DNA of 64,000 nucleotides. Origin: Umbilicaria muhlenbergii. Its lineage: Eukaryota > Ascomycota > Lecanoromycetes > Umbilicariales > Umbilicariaceae. The notes below the pieces were generated by a model. It was not told where the DNA came from and did not search any database. It saw only the letters and a program-made list of their open reading frames with translations. Made by a program: the position numbers and the translations under genes. The stretch lies in NCBI GenBank assembly GCA_000611775.1, contig KK106983.1:561542-625541 (forward strand), in the 5' to 3' direction. This document shows, one piece after another, positions 49,109-59,845 of the stretch (its first letter is position 1; every line of letters begins with the position of its first letter).

Positions 49109-50068
49109 ATGGTCACGATGAGCTCGTCCACTCGTACAACCAGGTCGAAGAAGCGCGAAACCACAGCCTCCAGCATGAGCTCATCCACCCGTGCCGTCAG
49201 ATCTAAGAAGTCGGAAGTCGCGTCCTCCAGGCCAAGCTCATTTGCCACAACAATCAGATCTGCGAAGCCGAAGGTCACAGCCTCCAGCATGAGCTCATCC
49301 ACGCCTTCGGTCGAATCCTCGAAGCTAAAACCCACAGCCTCCAGCACGAGTCCGTCCACACGTACCGTCCGATGGACCAAGCCAGAACCGGCGCCCTCCT
49401 CCGAGACTTTCCCCTTCCTCAAACTCCCCGTCGAGCTCCGCAATCGCATTTACCAACTCGTGCTCATCTTCCCCGTGCCGATCAAAGTCGATCGACACAT
49501 CCGCCAGCCTATTTTCAGAAGCGCGACCAGAAGCGGCAAGAACATACGAAAAAGGAACGACACTGGGGATGTAGAACGCGTGTTCGGCATCACCGCGCTC
49601 TCAATCGCTTCCACATGCCGGCAGATCTACCTCGAGTGTGTTTCGATCTACTACCGGGAAAACATCTTCGCCCCTTTCACAATGAGCAGTTTGCACCAGT
49701 TTCTCGCCGCCATCGGACCGACAAACCAAGACCTAATCGCCACGATATATATCTCGTCGTATACTGACTGGCATAGGGTCGCGACGTTCAGGAGTCTGGC
49801 GGGGCTGGAGGGGTTGAAGGTGATCAGGCAATGTCCCTGGTACTACTCTTTCTCCGCTTCCCCCCTGAAAACCTACACCATTCCCGCGGTGTCGTTGCAA
49901 GATTTTATGTTTACCGGCACAAATAAGATGGAGCGGCCGGACTGTTTCATTCTTTGTTGTCGAGGTCGGACGGTGGCGGATAGAGAGAAATGTGAGGCGA
50001 AGGATGGAAGCTTCGATTGTTGGGTCAATGACACTCCGGCAGATAAGCAATGTGCGAGGCGAGAGTAA
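49109..50068 (+). CDS. F-box-like (LPxELRxxIY) protein with five 19-residue repeats, 319 aa
   Basis: Single exon. Residues 5-99 are five tandem 19-residue units that each open with Ser-rich SSSTR-like sequence and end in TASSM/T-like sequence. Then comes FLKLPVELRNRIYQLVL, the F-box-like motif common in large families of filamentous ascomycetes, and later STCRQIYLECVSIYYREN, its usual companion block. Function is unknown; F-box-like proteins may bind Skp1 in ubiquitin ligases, but this is not shown for this group. The neighbouring gene at 50,560 shares the LPxELRxxIY and TCRQIYLE blocks and KSTTRSGRSVR-like linker, so the two are paralogues. Confidence 0.8.
   Translation: MVTMSSSTRTTRSKKRETTASSMSSSTRAVRSKKSEVASSRPSSFATTIRSAKPKVTASSMSSSTPSVESSKLKPTASSTSPSTRTVRWTKPEPAPSSETFPFLKLPVELRNRIYQLVLIFPVPIKVDRHIRQPIFRSATRSGKNIRKRNDTGDVERVFGITALSIASTCRQIYLECVSIYYRENIFAPFTMSSLHQFLAAIGPTNQDLIATIYISSYTDWHRVATFRSLAGLEGLKVIRQCPWYYSFSASPLKTYTIPAVSLQDFMFTGTNKMERPDCFILCCRGRTVADREKCEAKDGSFDCWVNDTPADKQCARRE
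49121..49405 (+). repeat. 57-bp coding tandem repeat, five units
   Basis: Five consecutive units of 57 bp (19 codons) encode the Ser/Thr/Lys-rich N-terminus of the F-box-like protein. Recurrent words are ATGAGCTCATCCAC and ACAGCCTCCAGC. Units have diverged, so this is not a very recent expansion. Confidence 0.85.
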
Positions 50069-50559
50069 GCTTAGGCATGGATGCGGCATGGGGGATTGAA
50101 GCGTATTGATCTGTTCGAAGGTGACCTGCTAGAAATGAAAAGTGGCAAGCTGTTAGTCTTCGTGGTCTTCACTCATGTAGCCCTCGTCTCCCGCGTACTT
50201 CGCTTAAGTCTGCTTCCTTCAATGACAGGCCCATCCAAAAAAGCGGCAGGCTCCAGCTGGGGCACCTCTCGGTATAACAACAGCGAGGTTGATATTTCTA
50301 AATTGTTGAAGTGAATACTGTAGGCACCCATGGCTTCATTCATCACTACATTAATCAGTCTTCGGAATTTGTCCTGATTCTTGAGTGGTTGGGGGGACCT
50401 CCAGCTGAGGACTGCCCCTTGTTTCGTCCACACGCATGATGACTTTGATCTTGATCTGATATCCACAACACCACTAGCCATCAACACAACGTAGACGCTG
50501 AGCTACGCACCACAATTTTGACAGCCAGTCGCAACAATCACAAGCCCGTCGAAGAGTCC
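50069..50559. other. Intergenic region between the two F-box-like paralogues
   Basis: About 490 bp; no gene seen. Holds the promoter of the second paralogue. Confidence 0.5.
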
Positions 50560-51361
50560 ATCATGGCGCGAACGAAGACTTCTTCAAGTAGCCAATCATC
50601 GTAAGTTACAAACTCACTATCAGCAGTGAGCAGAGTCCAGATTGATGTGTTGTAGTACGCTTCCAGCCATGACTTTTCATCCGTTTATGCGCCTTCCGGC
50701 AGAGCTGCGCGTTCGCATCTATGACATGGTCGTAGTGTTGGACAAGCCAATTTTGATGAAAAAGACGGACCGCCGCGTATGGCAATCGATGGGGAAGAGT
50801 ACCACTCGGAGCGGCAGGAGTGTACGACCGAAAGAGGAAGAGAACGAGAGACGCCGAAGCGCCGGACACACTGCGCTGGCCGTTGTCCATACTTGCCGCC
50901 AAATCTATCTCGAGGCCGCCCCACGCTACTATACCCTCAACACATTCTCCGTGGGCGCACGGCCGCGGAAACCAGCACCGATTCCGGCATTCTCTGCGGA
51001 TGTTGGACCCAAAATCAAAGATATGATAGCGAAGGTTGAAGTGGTTAACATTCCTAGATGGGAAGGCGTGCATCTTGAGGATCTCAAGGGCTGCAAGAGC
51101 TTGACCATCGTTCTGCCGATATGGACGGAGGTACCCTGCTTTAGGCCGGGATCTTTTATGGAACAGTGGACCAAATCGACCAAGAAGCTATGTAAGACTC
51201 TGGAGAAGCTGGAAAGGGTGAAAATTACGAGGGCTGGCCAAAACGGGAAAGTCGATCAACATTTGACCGGAACAGAAGAAGAGGACAAAGCCGTGGAGGC
51301 AGAACTCAACCTGGTGCTTAAGTACAGAAGCAAGTCCACGGGTGAAATATTGAAACTCTGA
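50560..51361 (+). CDS. F-box-like (LPxELRxxIY) protein, 248 aa
   Basis: Exons 50560-50600 and 50656-51361 (sum 747 nt). The start MARTKTSSSSQSS in exon 1 joins to TLPAMTFHPFMRLPAELRVR, followed by VHTCRQIYLEAAPRYYTLN. The C-terminus is Lys/Glu-rich (TGTEEEDKAVEAELN). It lacks the 19-residue repeats of its upstream paralogue. Cytosolic or nuclear; target unknown. Probably a local duplicate of the gene at 49,109, strongly diverged. Confidence 0.8.
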
Positions 51362-51550
51362 TGGACATGTCGTATTCCTGATCAGCATCTCCATCCACGC
51401 TCTCGAAGCGGCATCTCGTCTCGTTTCGTCGAACGCGAAATTTCGCAGACTCACCAGGCCATCACCCGGCATTTCCGTGGATCCTAAGGAAGCTGATAAT
51501 ACGCCTGTTAGTGCGTATAGGCGCTTTGAAAAACGGGCGAGGTTGTGCTA

Positions 51551-52643
51551 TCACTCTGGCTCCTGATCTTTCCACTTTTCTTTCAGAGCAGTAACATCAA
51601 ATCCACAAGCTTCAGCTTTGTGTACTACAGCCTTCGCCTTTCCCACAACAGGCACATCAATCATCTTGCCATCCAAAGTCCATGCTCCTCTGCCCTGTTT
51701 GTCTGCCTTCACATCGGCGATCACGACTCTTACAGCAAACTCAACTTCTTTTTCACTCGGTGCAAATGCTTTTTGTGCAATCTCTACTTGACTTGGGTGG
51801 ATGAGCTGCTTTCCGTTGAAGCCCAGTCCTTTCCCACCGATGCATTCTTCTTCTAGAGTCTTTTGCCCGGCTTCGCCTTTGTAGGCTGTGCACACCAAAT
51901 CAATCGTGGAGGGCAGATTATGTGCTCGACATGCTGTGGCTATTGCGGATCTAGCATAGAGGAATTCGGTCAGAGAAGGCGTGCGAGTTAGAGACATGTC
52001 TAGGGCGAAGTCCTCGGCGGCGAAGATAAGACCAGAAAGGTATGGTGTAGCTTTGCATATGCTGGAAAGGTCGGACAGGGCTTTGGCAGATTCAATCAGG
52101 GCGAGGAGTTTGATGGGCGGGGAATCTTGGGAAGCTGTAGATGCTGTTGTCGAATGTCGGTTGGGAAGAGAGTGTCTCATTACGTCTGTAACAAAATGCA
52201 AATCCGAAGCTGAGTTTACCTTGGGTATCACGATGGTATCAAGATTGCCGGCTTTCAGCTAGAACATATCAGTCCCTACTTCATACGAGTTTTTCAGTGC
52301 TAACGTACTACTTCCGTCAAATCGTCAAGAGCCAGGCCAGTTTCGACAGCATTGATACGGACAGCTTGCTCTCTTATCCCGTCTACGCGTGGCTGGTCCA
52401 GAAGTCTACGGATGTTTGAGCGAGCTTCCGCCTTCTTAGCTGGAGTGACAGAGTCTTCGAGGTCGTACGCCACACAGTCCACGCTGAGACCTCGGGACTT
52501 GTCCAGCATCTTTTGTGAGGACCCAGGAACTGTAAGTATAGTCAGTACGATTCGTAGAGTATCCGACGTGCAGGCCTCACGGCTTCAGGACGAGCCATAC
52601 CATAAAGCAGGGCCCGCCGGATGACGGACGCGGCGGAAGCCAT
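51551..52643 (-). CDS. HpcH/HpaI aldolase-citrate lyase beta-like (CitE family) protein, 323 aa
   Basis: Exons 52601-52643, 52309-52529, 51551-52258; sum 972 nt. Begins [14 protein letters not shown], basic and Ala-rich, which fits a mitochondrial presequence, then [12 protein letters not shown] and [16 protein letters not shown], the metal/CoA-site DLEDSV block of the family. Further blocks: [45 protein letters not shown] and [13 protein letters not shown]. The fold is a TIM barrel acting on acyl-CoA thioesters such as malyl-, citramalyl- or beta-methylmalyl-CoA; CLYBL-type citramalyl-CoA lyase is a likely equivalent. Substrate cannot be set from sequence. The opposite-strand gene TVP23 starts about 280 bp away, so they share a divergent promoter. 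Confidence 0.9.
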
Positions 52644-52921
52644 TGCAAGTCACTGGCGTAACGGAAAATGAGTGGACACCAAAGATAATTATATTGCAAA
52701 GTCCATACTGTTATGTGCAAAAAAGGAGACAACGACTATGTAACGTGACATTGAAAACAGCAAACCACTGGGGCCTCGATGAAGCTCGCTCCACAATCCG
52801 CGGCTCAACGGGGCGGAAAGCTCCGAACCCAAACCAGGGGGTGCAGCCTAATTCCTCGCGACAGAGCATACGTAGCCCTACCTCGAGCATCTCCCTTGAA
52901 ATTCCAATGCCCATCCCAACC

Positions 52922-53667
52922 ATGGACCAACAACCGCGACAAGGCGACCTGAGCTGGCGCCTAAGCTCGCACCCCATAACCCTCCTCTGTTTCCTCGGCT
53001 TCCGAATATGTGCGCAACCCCCCTTCCCCTTCGCTCCCGCTCTCACTCTCACCCATCCCTCCCCCCCAGTCAAGTCCCTCCAGCTAACCCCCCATAGCCT
53101 CCCTTCTAGTCTACCTCTTCGGCGTGCTCTTCACCAAAAATTTCGTCCTAATCTTCATAATAACCATCCTGCTCCTCGCCGCCGACTTCTACTACCTAAA
53201 AAACATCGCCGGCCGGCGCCTCGTCGGCTTGCGCTGGTGGAACGAAGTAAACACCGCGTCCGGGGACAGCCATTGGGTGTTTGAGAGCTCGGATCCGAAT
53301 GAGCGACAGGTGAATAAGACGGATAGTAGGTTTTTCTGGATGGCGCTGTATGTTCAGCCGGTGTGTTGGGTGGGGTTGGCGGTCGTGGCGATTACGCATC
53401 CGATGTGGTTGAGTTTGGTTGGTGAGTTTGTTTGTCTATTCTGGGGGTTACGGAGGGGAGAGAGGAAGGGGGGAGGGAGTGTAGTGGGCTGGGGCTAATG
53501 CGTGTGGGGTAGTTATTGCGTTGGTACTCACGATCACGAACACGCTGGCGTTTTCGCGGTGTGATAAGTTTAGTCAGGCGTCGAACCTTGCGTCGAGTGC
53601 GATGCACACTGGAGGATTCGCCAGCAACATCGCGGGTGGCTTGTTCAGCCGGTTGTTCAGGGGCTGA
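52922..53667 (+). CDS. TVP23: Golgi membrane protein TVP23, 188 aa
   Basis: Exons 52922-53009, 53098-53421, 53513-53667; sum 567 nt. Reads [54 protein letters not shown] and [20 protein letters not shown], all diagnostic. Four membrane segments. TVP23 sits in late Golgi vesicles with Yip4/Yip5 and takes part in trafficking. A second in-frame ATG five codons upstream (52,907) is possible. The gene starts about 280 bp from the divergent CitE-like gene. Confidence 0.93.
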
Positions 53668-53793
53668 GAAGGATAGTCATGGCTATATGTCACTGTTACG
53701 CAATAAAGGGCTTTTCGGTGACATTGCCTTCGCGATGAACGGGTATCTTGTTTGCTTGTTAACGATCGCTATTGACTGAAACCCCCATGAAGC

Positions 53794-55372
53794 TCATCTT
53801 GCCCCTAATGCTTCCAAAGCGCCTCTCAATTCTTTGACTGCAGTATTTACGTCCTCAAAATTCAGAGCAGAAATCGCCCATCGAGCATGCTTTTGTGCCT
53901 TTAGTACCGCTTCCTCGTCTGCCACGTAGTTCGCCTGGCTGTCTGCCCGGAGCGGGACGCTTGGCGGAAATGGAGCTGGTTTCGGTATTGGCGCTTGTTG
54001 AGGCTGGTAAGACTGTTGTGGTGGGCGGGTATCGTGGTTCGGCGCAGTGGGCGGTGGTGCAGAATAGAAAGATTGTGGAGGAGGTGGATGCGATGTGTAG
54101 AGATGAGATAGATCTGACGGCGTCCTTGGTTGGTTTACATTCGGTGGAGGAAATGATTGGAAGGAAGCTGTTGGTGGGAGATCTGGTTGTCGAGATATTG
54201 GCTGTATCGAAGGACTTGGTGGAGGAAACGGAGAGGCATCTGGGAGATCCATTACAGGAGGCGAGCCTGGATCTTGGGGTGGTGCTTCAGGTAAATTTAG
54301 ACTGCGCGTATCACGATCATCATCCGGTATCCTTGGAAAATAACCTCCATCTGACGCCTTACTATCCATGGGTGACGGGGCGAGGGGGGATACTTCGGCA
54401 GCAGATGTCGCGGTATGATAGAAGTTCTCTACACCAGCCTCTTGAGGAGACGGTGCTCCGTGGCTATCTGGAGAATATGGCACTTGTGATCGTGGCACCG
54501 AAGAAGCTCTCGAAGGGTGCAATGACTGGTCCAATGAAGAGTGCTGACCTAAGCGGGACTGAAGTCGATCATGCTCATCAGGTACATCCTCCACAAAAGG
54601 TTGTCGTGGGCCATTCCGAGCCACATCCGCTCTATCAGACCCGTTCAGCAACCGAACCTCGGGATCGTTGGGATCAAGCGGTGGTAGCTGCTCTAGGTTG
54701 TTGAAAGGTTCGTGTGTAGGGTTGGACAAGTTGGGATCTTCGCCGGCTTTCAGTGCCTTGGCAATGCGTAGAGCGTGATATTTCGCAAACTTGGTTTTCG
54801 AAGCTATGTCAGGGTTCAAAGGACCCCAGATATGGGACAACTCTAGGAAGGTCGCCGCGGCCAGAAACGTGTCTGCAGTTTGCCTGACATTATCCATCAG
54901 CGTGTCCAAGCATTGTTATTCACACCGCGCTCTCACCTAGAAGCTTTGTTTGCTCTTACTGCGTTGTCTGCTCTTTGGAATGTCTCTAGCCCGAACTGCT
55001 CGACATACGCTTGGCCCGCAACATCGTCGGCGATCGCATCATTAGATGGGTTATTTGCTTTCGTCTTGTTCTGCGTCAGTAGATGTCCGTCCTCAAAGTC
55101 AAGGAAGCTATTCGTACCTGCTCCAGCTTGTCCAGCAAACTGGTCAGATATGCTGCGCTCTCTCCATCTGAAGTGTGTAGGCCTTTCGATAGGATTTGGT
55201 TGGCAGCCCAATAGTTGCCTGGCAAACGGATCAGTGTTTATCATTCAGTAGGGTTTTAAGCACCCTCACACCAGTAGGATACCGCGGGTTTGGCCTTCTC
55301 AACTTGAGCAGCTCTCTGGACGAAGCGCAAGATGTCCGCTGTTTTCAAGGCGGCAGGAATAGGAGTTGCCAT
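53794..55372 (-). CDS. VTA1: Vta1/LIP5-like ESCRT cofactor, 475 aa
   Basis: Exons 55270-55372, 55118-55218, 54937-55070, 53794-54883; sum 1,428 nt. The N-terminal MIT-like domain is MATPIPAALKTADILRFVQR, then YWCNYWAANQ, LDKLEQ and ADTFLAAATFLELSHIWG (residues 1-165). A long Pro/Ser-rich linker is followed by a C-terminal domain, KAQKHARWAISALNFEDVNT, that dimerises and binds the Vps4 ATPase. Role: stimulates Vps4 to disassemble ESCRT-III on endosomes. Its stop is 127 bp from the TVP23 stop (convergent). Confidence 0.93.
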
Positions 55373-55725
55373 GGTGTGGATAGTTCGTGACCAGCTTGGC
55401 TGTTACTATAAATGCAAACGGAATGGCGAACCTGCTTGCGCGATGTTTGAAAAGAGCAGATGGTATATCAAGACGGCGGGCTTCATTCCTTAGGCGGCTC
55501 TTCGAGGCGTCCCTTGAGATTGCGGGATGCCGAAGCGGAGCCTAGAAGACCCCCTGTTGCCACGCTACGCTAAGCCCCACACCCTGAGACCTCCGATGCG
55601 ACTTTCCCGCAGGCGATCCTCCAGGGATGAGGACAGCTTTGCAACAACTGCTTGGGGCCCCTTGAGGTCATATAAAGCTGTCCGTTGCGCCGTATTGCAT
55701 ACTGCCCTTACAACATACATCCAAA

Positions 55726-57337
55726 ATGTTTACGCAGGCTTTTGTCACTGTCTGTGCCACGGCATTACTATTGTCACCAGCCGTTGTCGCCAACGGTATC
55801 TACTCCAAAAGCTCCCCAGTCCTGCAAGTTGATGCTGGGAGCTACGACAAGCTCATAGCAAAGTCGAGCCAAGTTTCGGTATGCTCTACTCCTCATCGCT
55901 TTTTCATGCATGCTAAACACTTACTGGTTTAGATCCTTGAGTAAGTCCTCTATAGCTGTCGATCACCACCCTGTTGCTCATCCACCACATAGGTTTTACG
56001 CCCCGTGGTGTGGCCACTGCCAGAACCTCAAACCGGCTTACGAAAAGGCCGCCAAGGGACTGGATGGTCTTGCCCAGGTGGCTGCAGTCAATTGCGATGA
56101 AGAGAGTAATAAGCAATTTTGCGGAAGCATGGGCGTCCAGGGCTTCCCGACACTGAAGCTCATCAAACCGTCTAAGAAACCGGGTAAACCAAGCGTTGAA
56201 GACTACCAAGGGCCCCGAACCGCGAAAGGAATAATTGAAGCTGTAAAATCTGGTATTCCCAACCACGTGAAGAGGGTTTCGGGCAAGGGGCTTGATGCTT
56301 GGTTGAAGGAAAGTAACGATACGAGTAAAGCGATACTGTTCAGCGACAAGGGGACCACAAGCGCACTCATCAAGGTGCTGGCGGTCGAGTTTGTGGGCCG
56401 GATGAACTTCGCCCAGATCCGAGACAAGGACACAACGGCTATCGAAATGTTTGGGATTACGGAGTTTCCAACCCTACTTGTACTGCCTGGAGGCGAGAGT
56501 CCGCCAGTCGGATACGATGGATTGTTCAGCAAGAAAGCAATGCTGGAATTCCTGAATCAGTACGCTTCAGCCGCACCTGAGCCGACGACGAAGAAATCCA
56601 AGCCATCGCCTAAGAAGTCGACGGAGACAGTCGAGGACGCCCAGAAGTCCGCGTCAGACGCATCTACTTTCTCTGAAGCATCTTCTTCACATGCCTCAGC
56701 AGAAGCCACCGAGGCAGCGGCTGGAGCCACTGCCGTGACACTGGAAGAAGGGAGTAATCCCACCGAATCTCCGGACCCCATCGCAACGTCCGCAGATGCT
56801 CCAACGCCAGTGGCTATGCCCGATCTACCTCCACCAATTCCCACACTCGTGACCTCTCAAGATCTGCAAACGATGTGTTTGGATGCCAAGACTTCCACCT
56901 GTATCTTAGCGCTCTTGCCTCCACTACCTGATGCTGAGACGACCCTTCCTGAGTCGGCATCGACGGCGCTGGCAAGCCTGGCAGAGCTTGCGAATAAGCA
57001 CGCGCAGCGTGGAGCCAAGCTTTTTCCCTTCTACTCCGTGCCTGCGACAAATCCTAGTGTCGCTACTTTGCGGAGCCTCTTGGGGCTGACGGATGAATCA
57101 GCGATAGAGCTTATAGCTGTGAACGCAAGGCGGTCATGGTGGAGGCACTACGGATCAGAGGATTATGGACTTCGCCACGTGGAAGACTGGATCGATGCAA
57201 TCAGACTTGGTGAGGGTCAAAGGAGCAAACTGCCTGAGGGATTGGTGCCTGAGGAGAAGGCAGCGGCTGAAGAGGCAACGCCTGAAGAGGCAGTGGCTGA
57301 AGAACAGCCAGCCGCTACAGAACATGATGAACTGTAA
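55726..57337 (+). CDS. ER protein disulfide isomerase-like, one CGHC site, HDEL end, 501 aa
   Basis: Exons 55726-55878, 55933-55940 (8 nt) and 55993-57337; sum 1,506 nt. Signal peptide MFTQAFVTVCATALLLSPAV. The microexon reads ILE and joins VS to FYAPWCGHC, the thioredoxin active site, giving the conserved ILEFYAPWCGHC. GFPTLKL carries the cis-Pro. A second thioredoxin-like domain follows without CxxC. After an Ala/Ser/Glu-rich linker (about residues 255-325) comes a third folded part with WWRHYGSEDYG. C-terminal EHDEL retains it in the ER. Closest to the MPD1/P5 group of fungal isomerases. It should form or reshuffle disulfides in secretory proteins. Confidence 0.92.
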
Positions 57338-58029
57338 AGGGATGAGTTACATAAGCTTCGAAATAAAGAAACGTTTCATATGCCAAGATCATAAGAATCC
57401 CTGGTTTCCAGGAACCAACTTGTATTTGACAGTGACCTGATATTTCCAAGTTATTTGACAGGTACAACATTAAGTACAAGTAACTGCCAATATGATTGGC
57501 GGGTTCCCTTGGTTCGGGTCTAATACGCCACATCGGGACCAAGGACACCGCACTTCTGAGCTTTGAGTCGAGAGGCAAGGGATAATCTCAGCCTTCACCT
57601 CCTCGCCGTCGTAACTTCTACTCAGAGATCCCAAAGGTTGGCCTGGTGAGCGGTGATATTGCTGGGACAAGCCTCTTTCACCGCAGTACTATTCTGTTCC
57701 GATATCTCAGGCTTTCTATTGGTGGCGCTGCGCATACACCAGGGCGTATTCGAACGCCGCCCGTCTGGAAGCCTTACTCTGAGACGCTTTGCGATCGAGA
57801 GACGAGACAAAGCCTTGAGGCCAAGCCTCAGAAGCGCGACATATCGAATATATCAACATCTCTAAAAGTCATATTGACTCTCCTATCTCATTCATTATTT
57901 ATCTCATTACACTAGTTTCCGACGTTTACTTGATTTCCGCCATTTCTGCGCAACATATCAGCGCCGTGTGAGTGCATTTGTTACGAACACGTTTGCAAAC
58001 CCAAGAATTCTCCAAAAGGCTATCTCAGT
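57338..58029. other. Intergenic region (isomerase 3' flank, RCR promoter)
   Basis: About 690 bp, no gene seen. A CT-rich stretch near 57,880-57,945 could be promoter. Confidence 0.5.
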
Positions 58030-58712
58030 ATGAGTCCCGTACTTGGCAGGAGGGAATCCACAGATGATGACGGGTGGTGGTGGTACTCGGATGTGCGTTC
58101 TGGCGGAACTACAACCGTAGCATCTCAAAGCTGACCGAAGCTCTTAGACTGCTGTCGCCGTCAAATGGGCCATTCTAGGCGCCATATTCCTACTTTTCAT
58201 TGCGTGGTTTGTTGGAGGGTACTATCATGCCAAGCGTCGAATGAGACGGGGTCTGCCTCCACTCGCATATCACAGAGTAAGTATCGATATAATCACAACC
58301 CCGAAGAGATTGTTGCTGACTGCTTGTAGTGGCTAGTGCCACATGCTCAACGTGCGCGCTTTCAGCATCACTTCGGGCAGCCGCAGAATGACTTCTCATT
58401 CTATCAAGCACATAATGGCAACGGCAACGGCGAGGGTTACGGCATGCAGGCTTTCCCCCCACCAGGTACGCTACCCTACTATTCAAAAAACTAATTTTTA
58501 CTGACAAATCAGCGTACAACCAAAACCACGAAACCCCTCCCTCATATCAACCACCGATGGGTGGGTCGAAAGTAAACCCTTCGCAAGACTACGCCGTCCC
58601 ACCACCTGGCGCTCCCCCAAATGGCGAGTCCTCTAGTTCAGGCCAACAAGACAGTCCAATCTATCGTTCCACCGAGTCGCATGGGATGAATAGGTTGAAT
58701 CCTTTCAGATGA
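58030..58712 (+). CDS. RCR-type membrane protein (chitin/Congo-red resistance family), 175 aa
   Basis: Exons 58030-58092, 58148-58276, 58330-58465, 58513-58712; sum 528 nt. Short lumenal N-terminus MSPVLGRRESTDDDGWWWYS, a single membrane segment WAILGAIFLLFIAWFVGGYY, then the basic KRRMRRGLPPLAYHRW block typical of the family. The tail is Gln/Asn/Pro-rich and contains PPSY, a PY-type motif that recruits Rsp5-family ubiquitin ligases. Yeast Rcr1/Rcr2 act in vacuolar/plasma-membrane protein sorting and chitin deposition. All introns are 50-55 nt. Confidence 0.88.
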
Positions 58713-58887
58713 CCGGTCGCAACAGCCTATCACCACGCGAGGGGCGATCGGTTTGCAGGGCAGGTGTGCACGTTCAGCTTTATACCGGTTACACAGGAGT
58801 TTTCATGGTCGATGGCGTACGGAAAAAATCGGAGTTATGAGATTTAAACAAACATGTTTTGATATAGCGTGGTGTTTCAGGGCACAT

Positions 58888-59598
58888 CTATCCTAGATCC
58901 ATAGCATCTACATCTTCGCCATCCGCAGCGGCAGCCGCTGGAGTGTAATACTGCCCGTTGACCACCCCACTCTGAATCCCATTTCCTATACCTGATGTGA
59001 CGCTACCATTTATCTGTGATGCTTGCGCCTCCTGTAATTGCCTTTCCCTCGCCCGCGCCCTTGTCTCAATGATTGCTTTCCGGACATTGTCCTGCTCCTC
59101 AGGTATAGATAACGAGGCAGGAACGTTGTAGAGTACCATCTCACTGGATGTCGTAGAAGGCTCGTGGCTCGTGAGAACGGACTTCGGAATCTTTGTCAAC
59201 CGCTTCTCAATGTCCGGCAAGAAGATAAGCTTCTCCTCCTCCGACTCGATGTCTGATAGTTCATCGTCAAGACTGTAAATGTAGACTTTGTCTTTTGTAT
59301 CGTCTAACTGCATGGAATCCGCAGCGCCATTGGTGCGAGGTTCTCGTTTCGGCGGAGAGTGCTGGACTGGGATGTAGAGCTTGTTAGTGAGTTCTGCGGC
59401 CATAGGTTAGCATTAATCGAGACTCAACGAGATAATCGTGGAAATCATACCAAGATTGAGAAGATTGAATCTCTTAGCGAAACGTTGCTCATCCTCAAGG
59501 CTGTCTTCGGCGTGACGTTTCTGGCCGTGCGGAACTGAAGCCCTTTCGATTGCACGGTTCTCCATCCTCCATCCCACCCTCAGACCCTCCAATCGCAA
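58888..59598 (-). CDS. Fungal protein of unknown function, 206-217 aa
   Basis: Exons 59451-59598 (or 59451-59565 if the second Met is used) and 58888-59393. Contains RHAEDSLEDEQRFAKRFNLL, ELTNKLYIPV, DDELSDIESEEEKLIFLPDI and EQDNVRKAIIETRARARERQ. The second start (MENRAIERA) seems more natural. The acidic DELSDIESEEEK stretch, basic RARARERQ and absence of membrane segments suggest a nuclear protein. I recognise the blocks as conserved-looking but cannot name the family. Its start is only about 107 bp from the upstream ATG of the alanyl-tRNA synthetase on the other strand. Confidence 0.8.
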
Positions 59599-59845
59599 AG
59601 TTAAGGCGCCTGCGGTGAATGCAAAGGAGCTGTCGAATACCTGATCACTCAGCCAAAGCGCGAACCAGCGTGTAGAGACTTCATCGTCTGCCGACGCCCA
59701 CTTGATGCGAGTGGTGAAGGTGTGGAAGAGTTGCGGAGTTGCTTTGAGTCACGAATATTCGAGGGCCTTCCACAGCGTCAACAAAGCATCCTGTTGTTTG
59801 CACAACACTACACAGGTACCACGCCAGCAAACAAGGCAAATCAGG

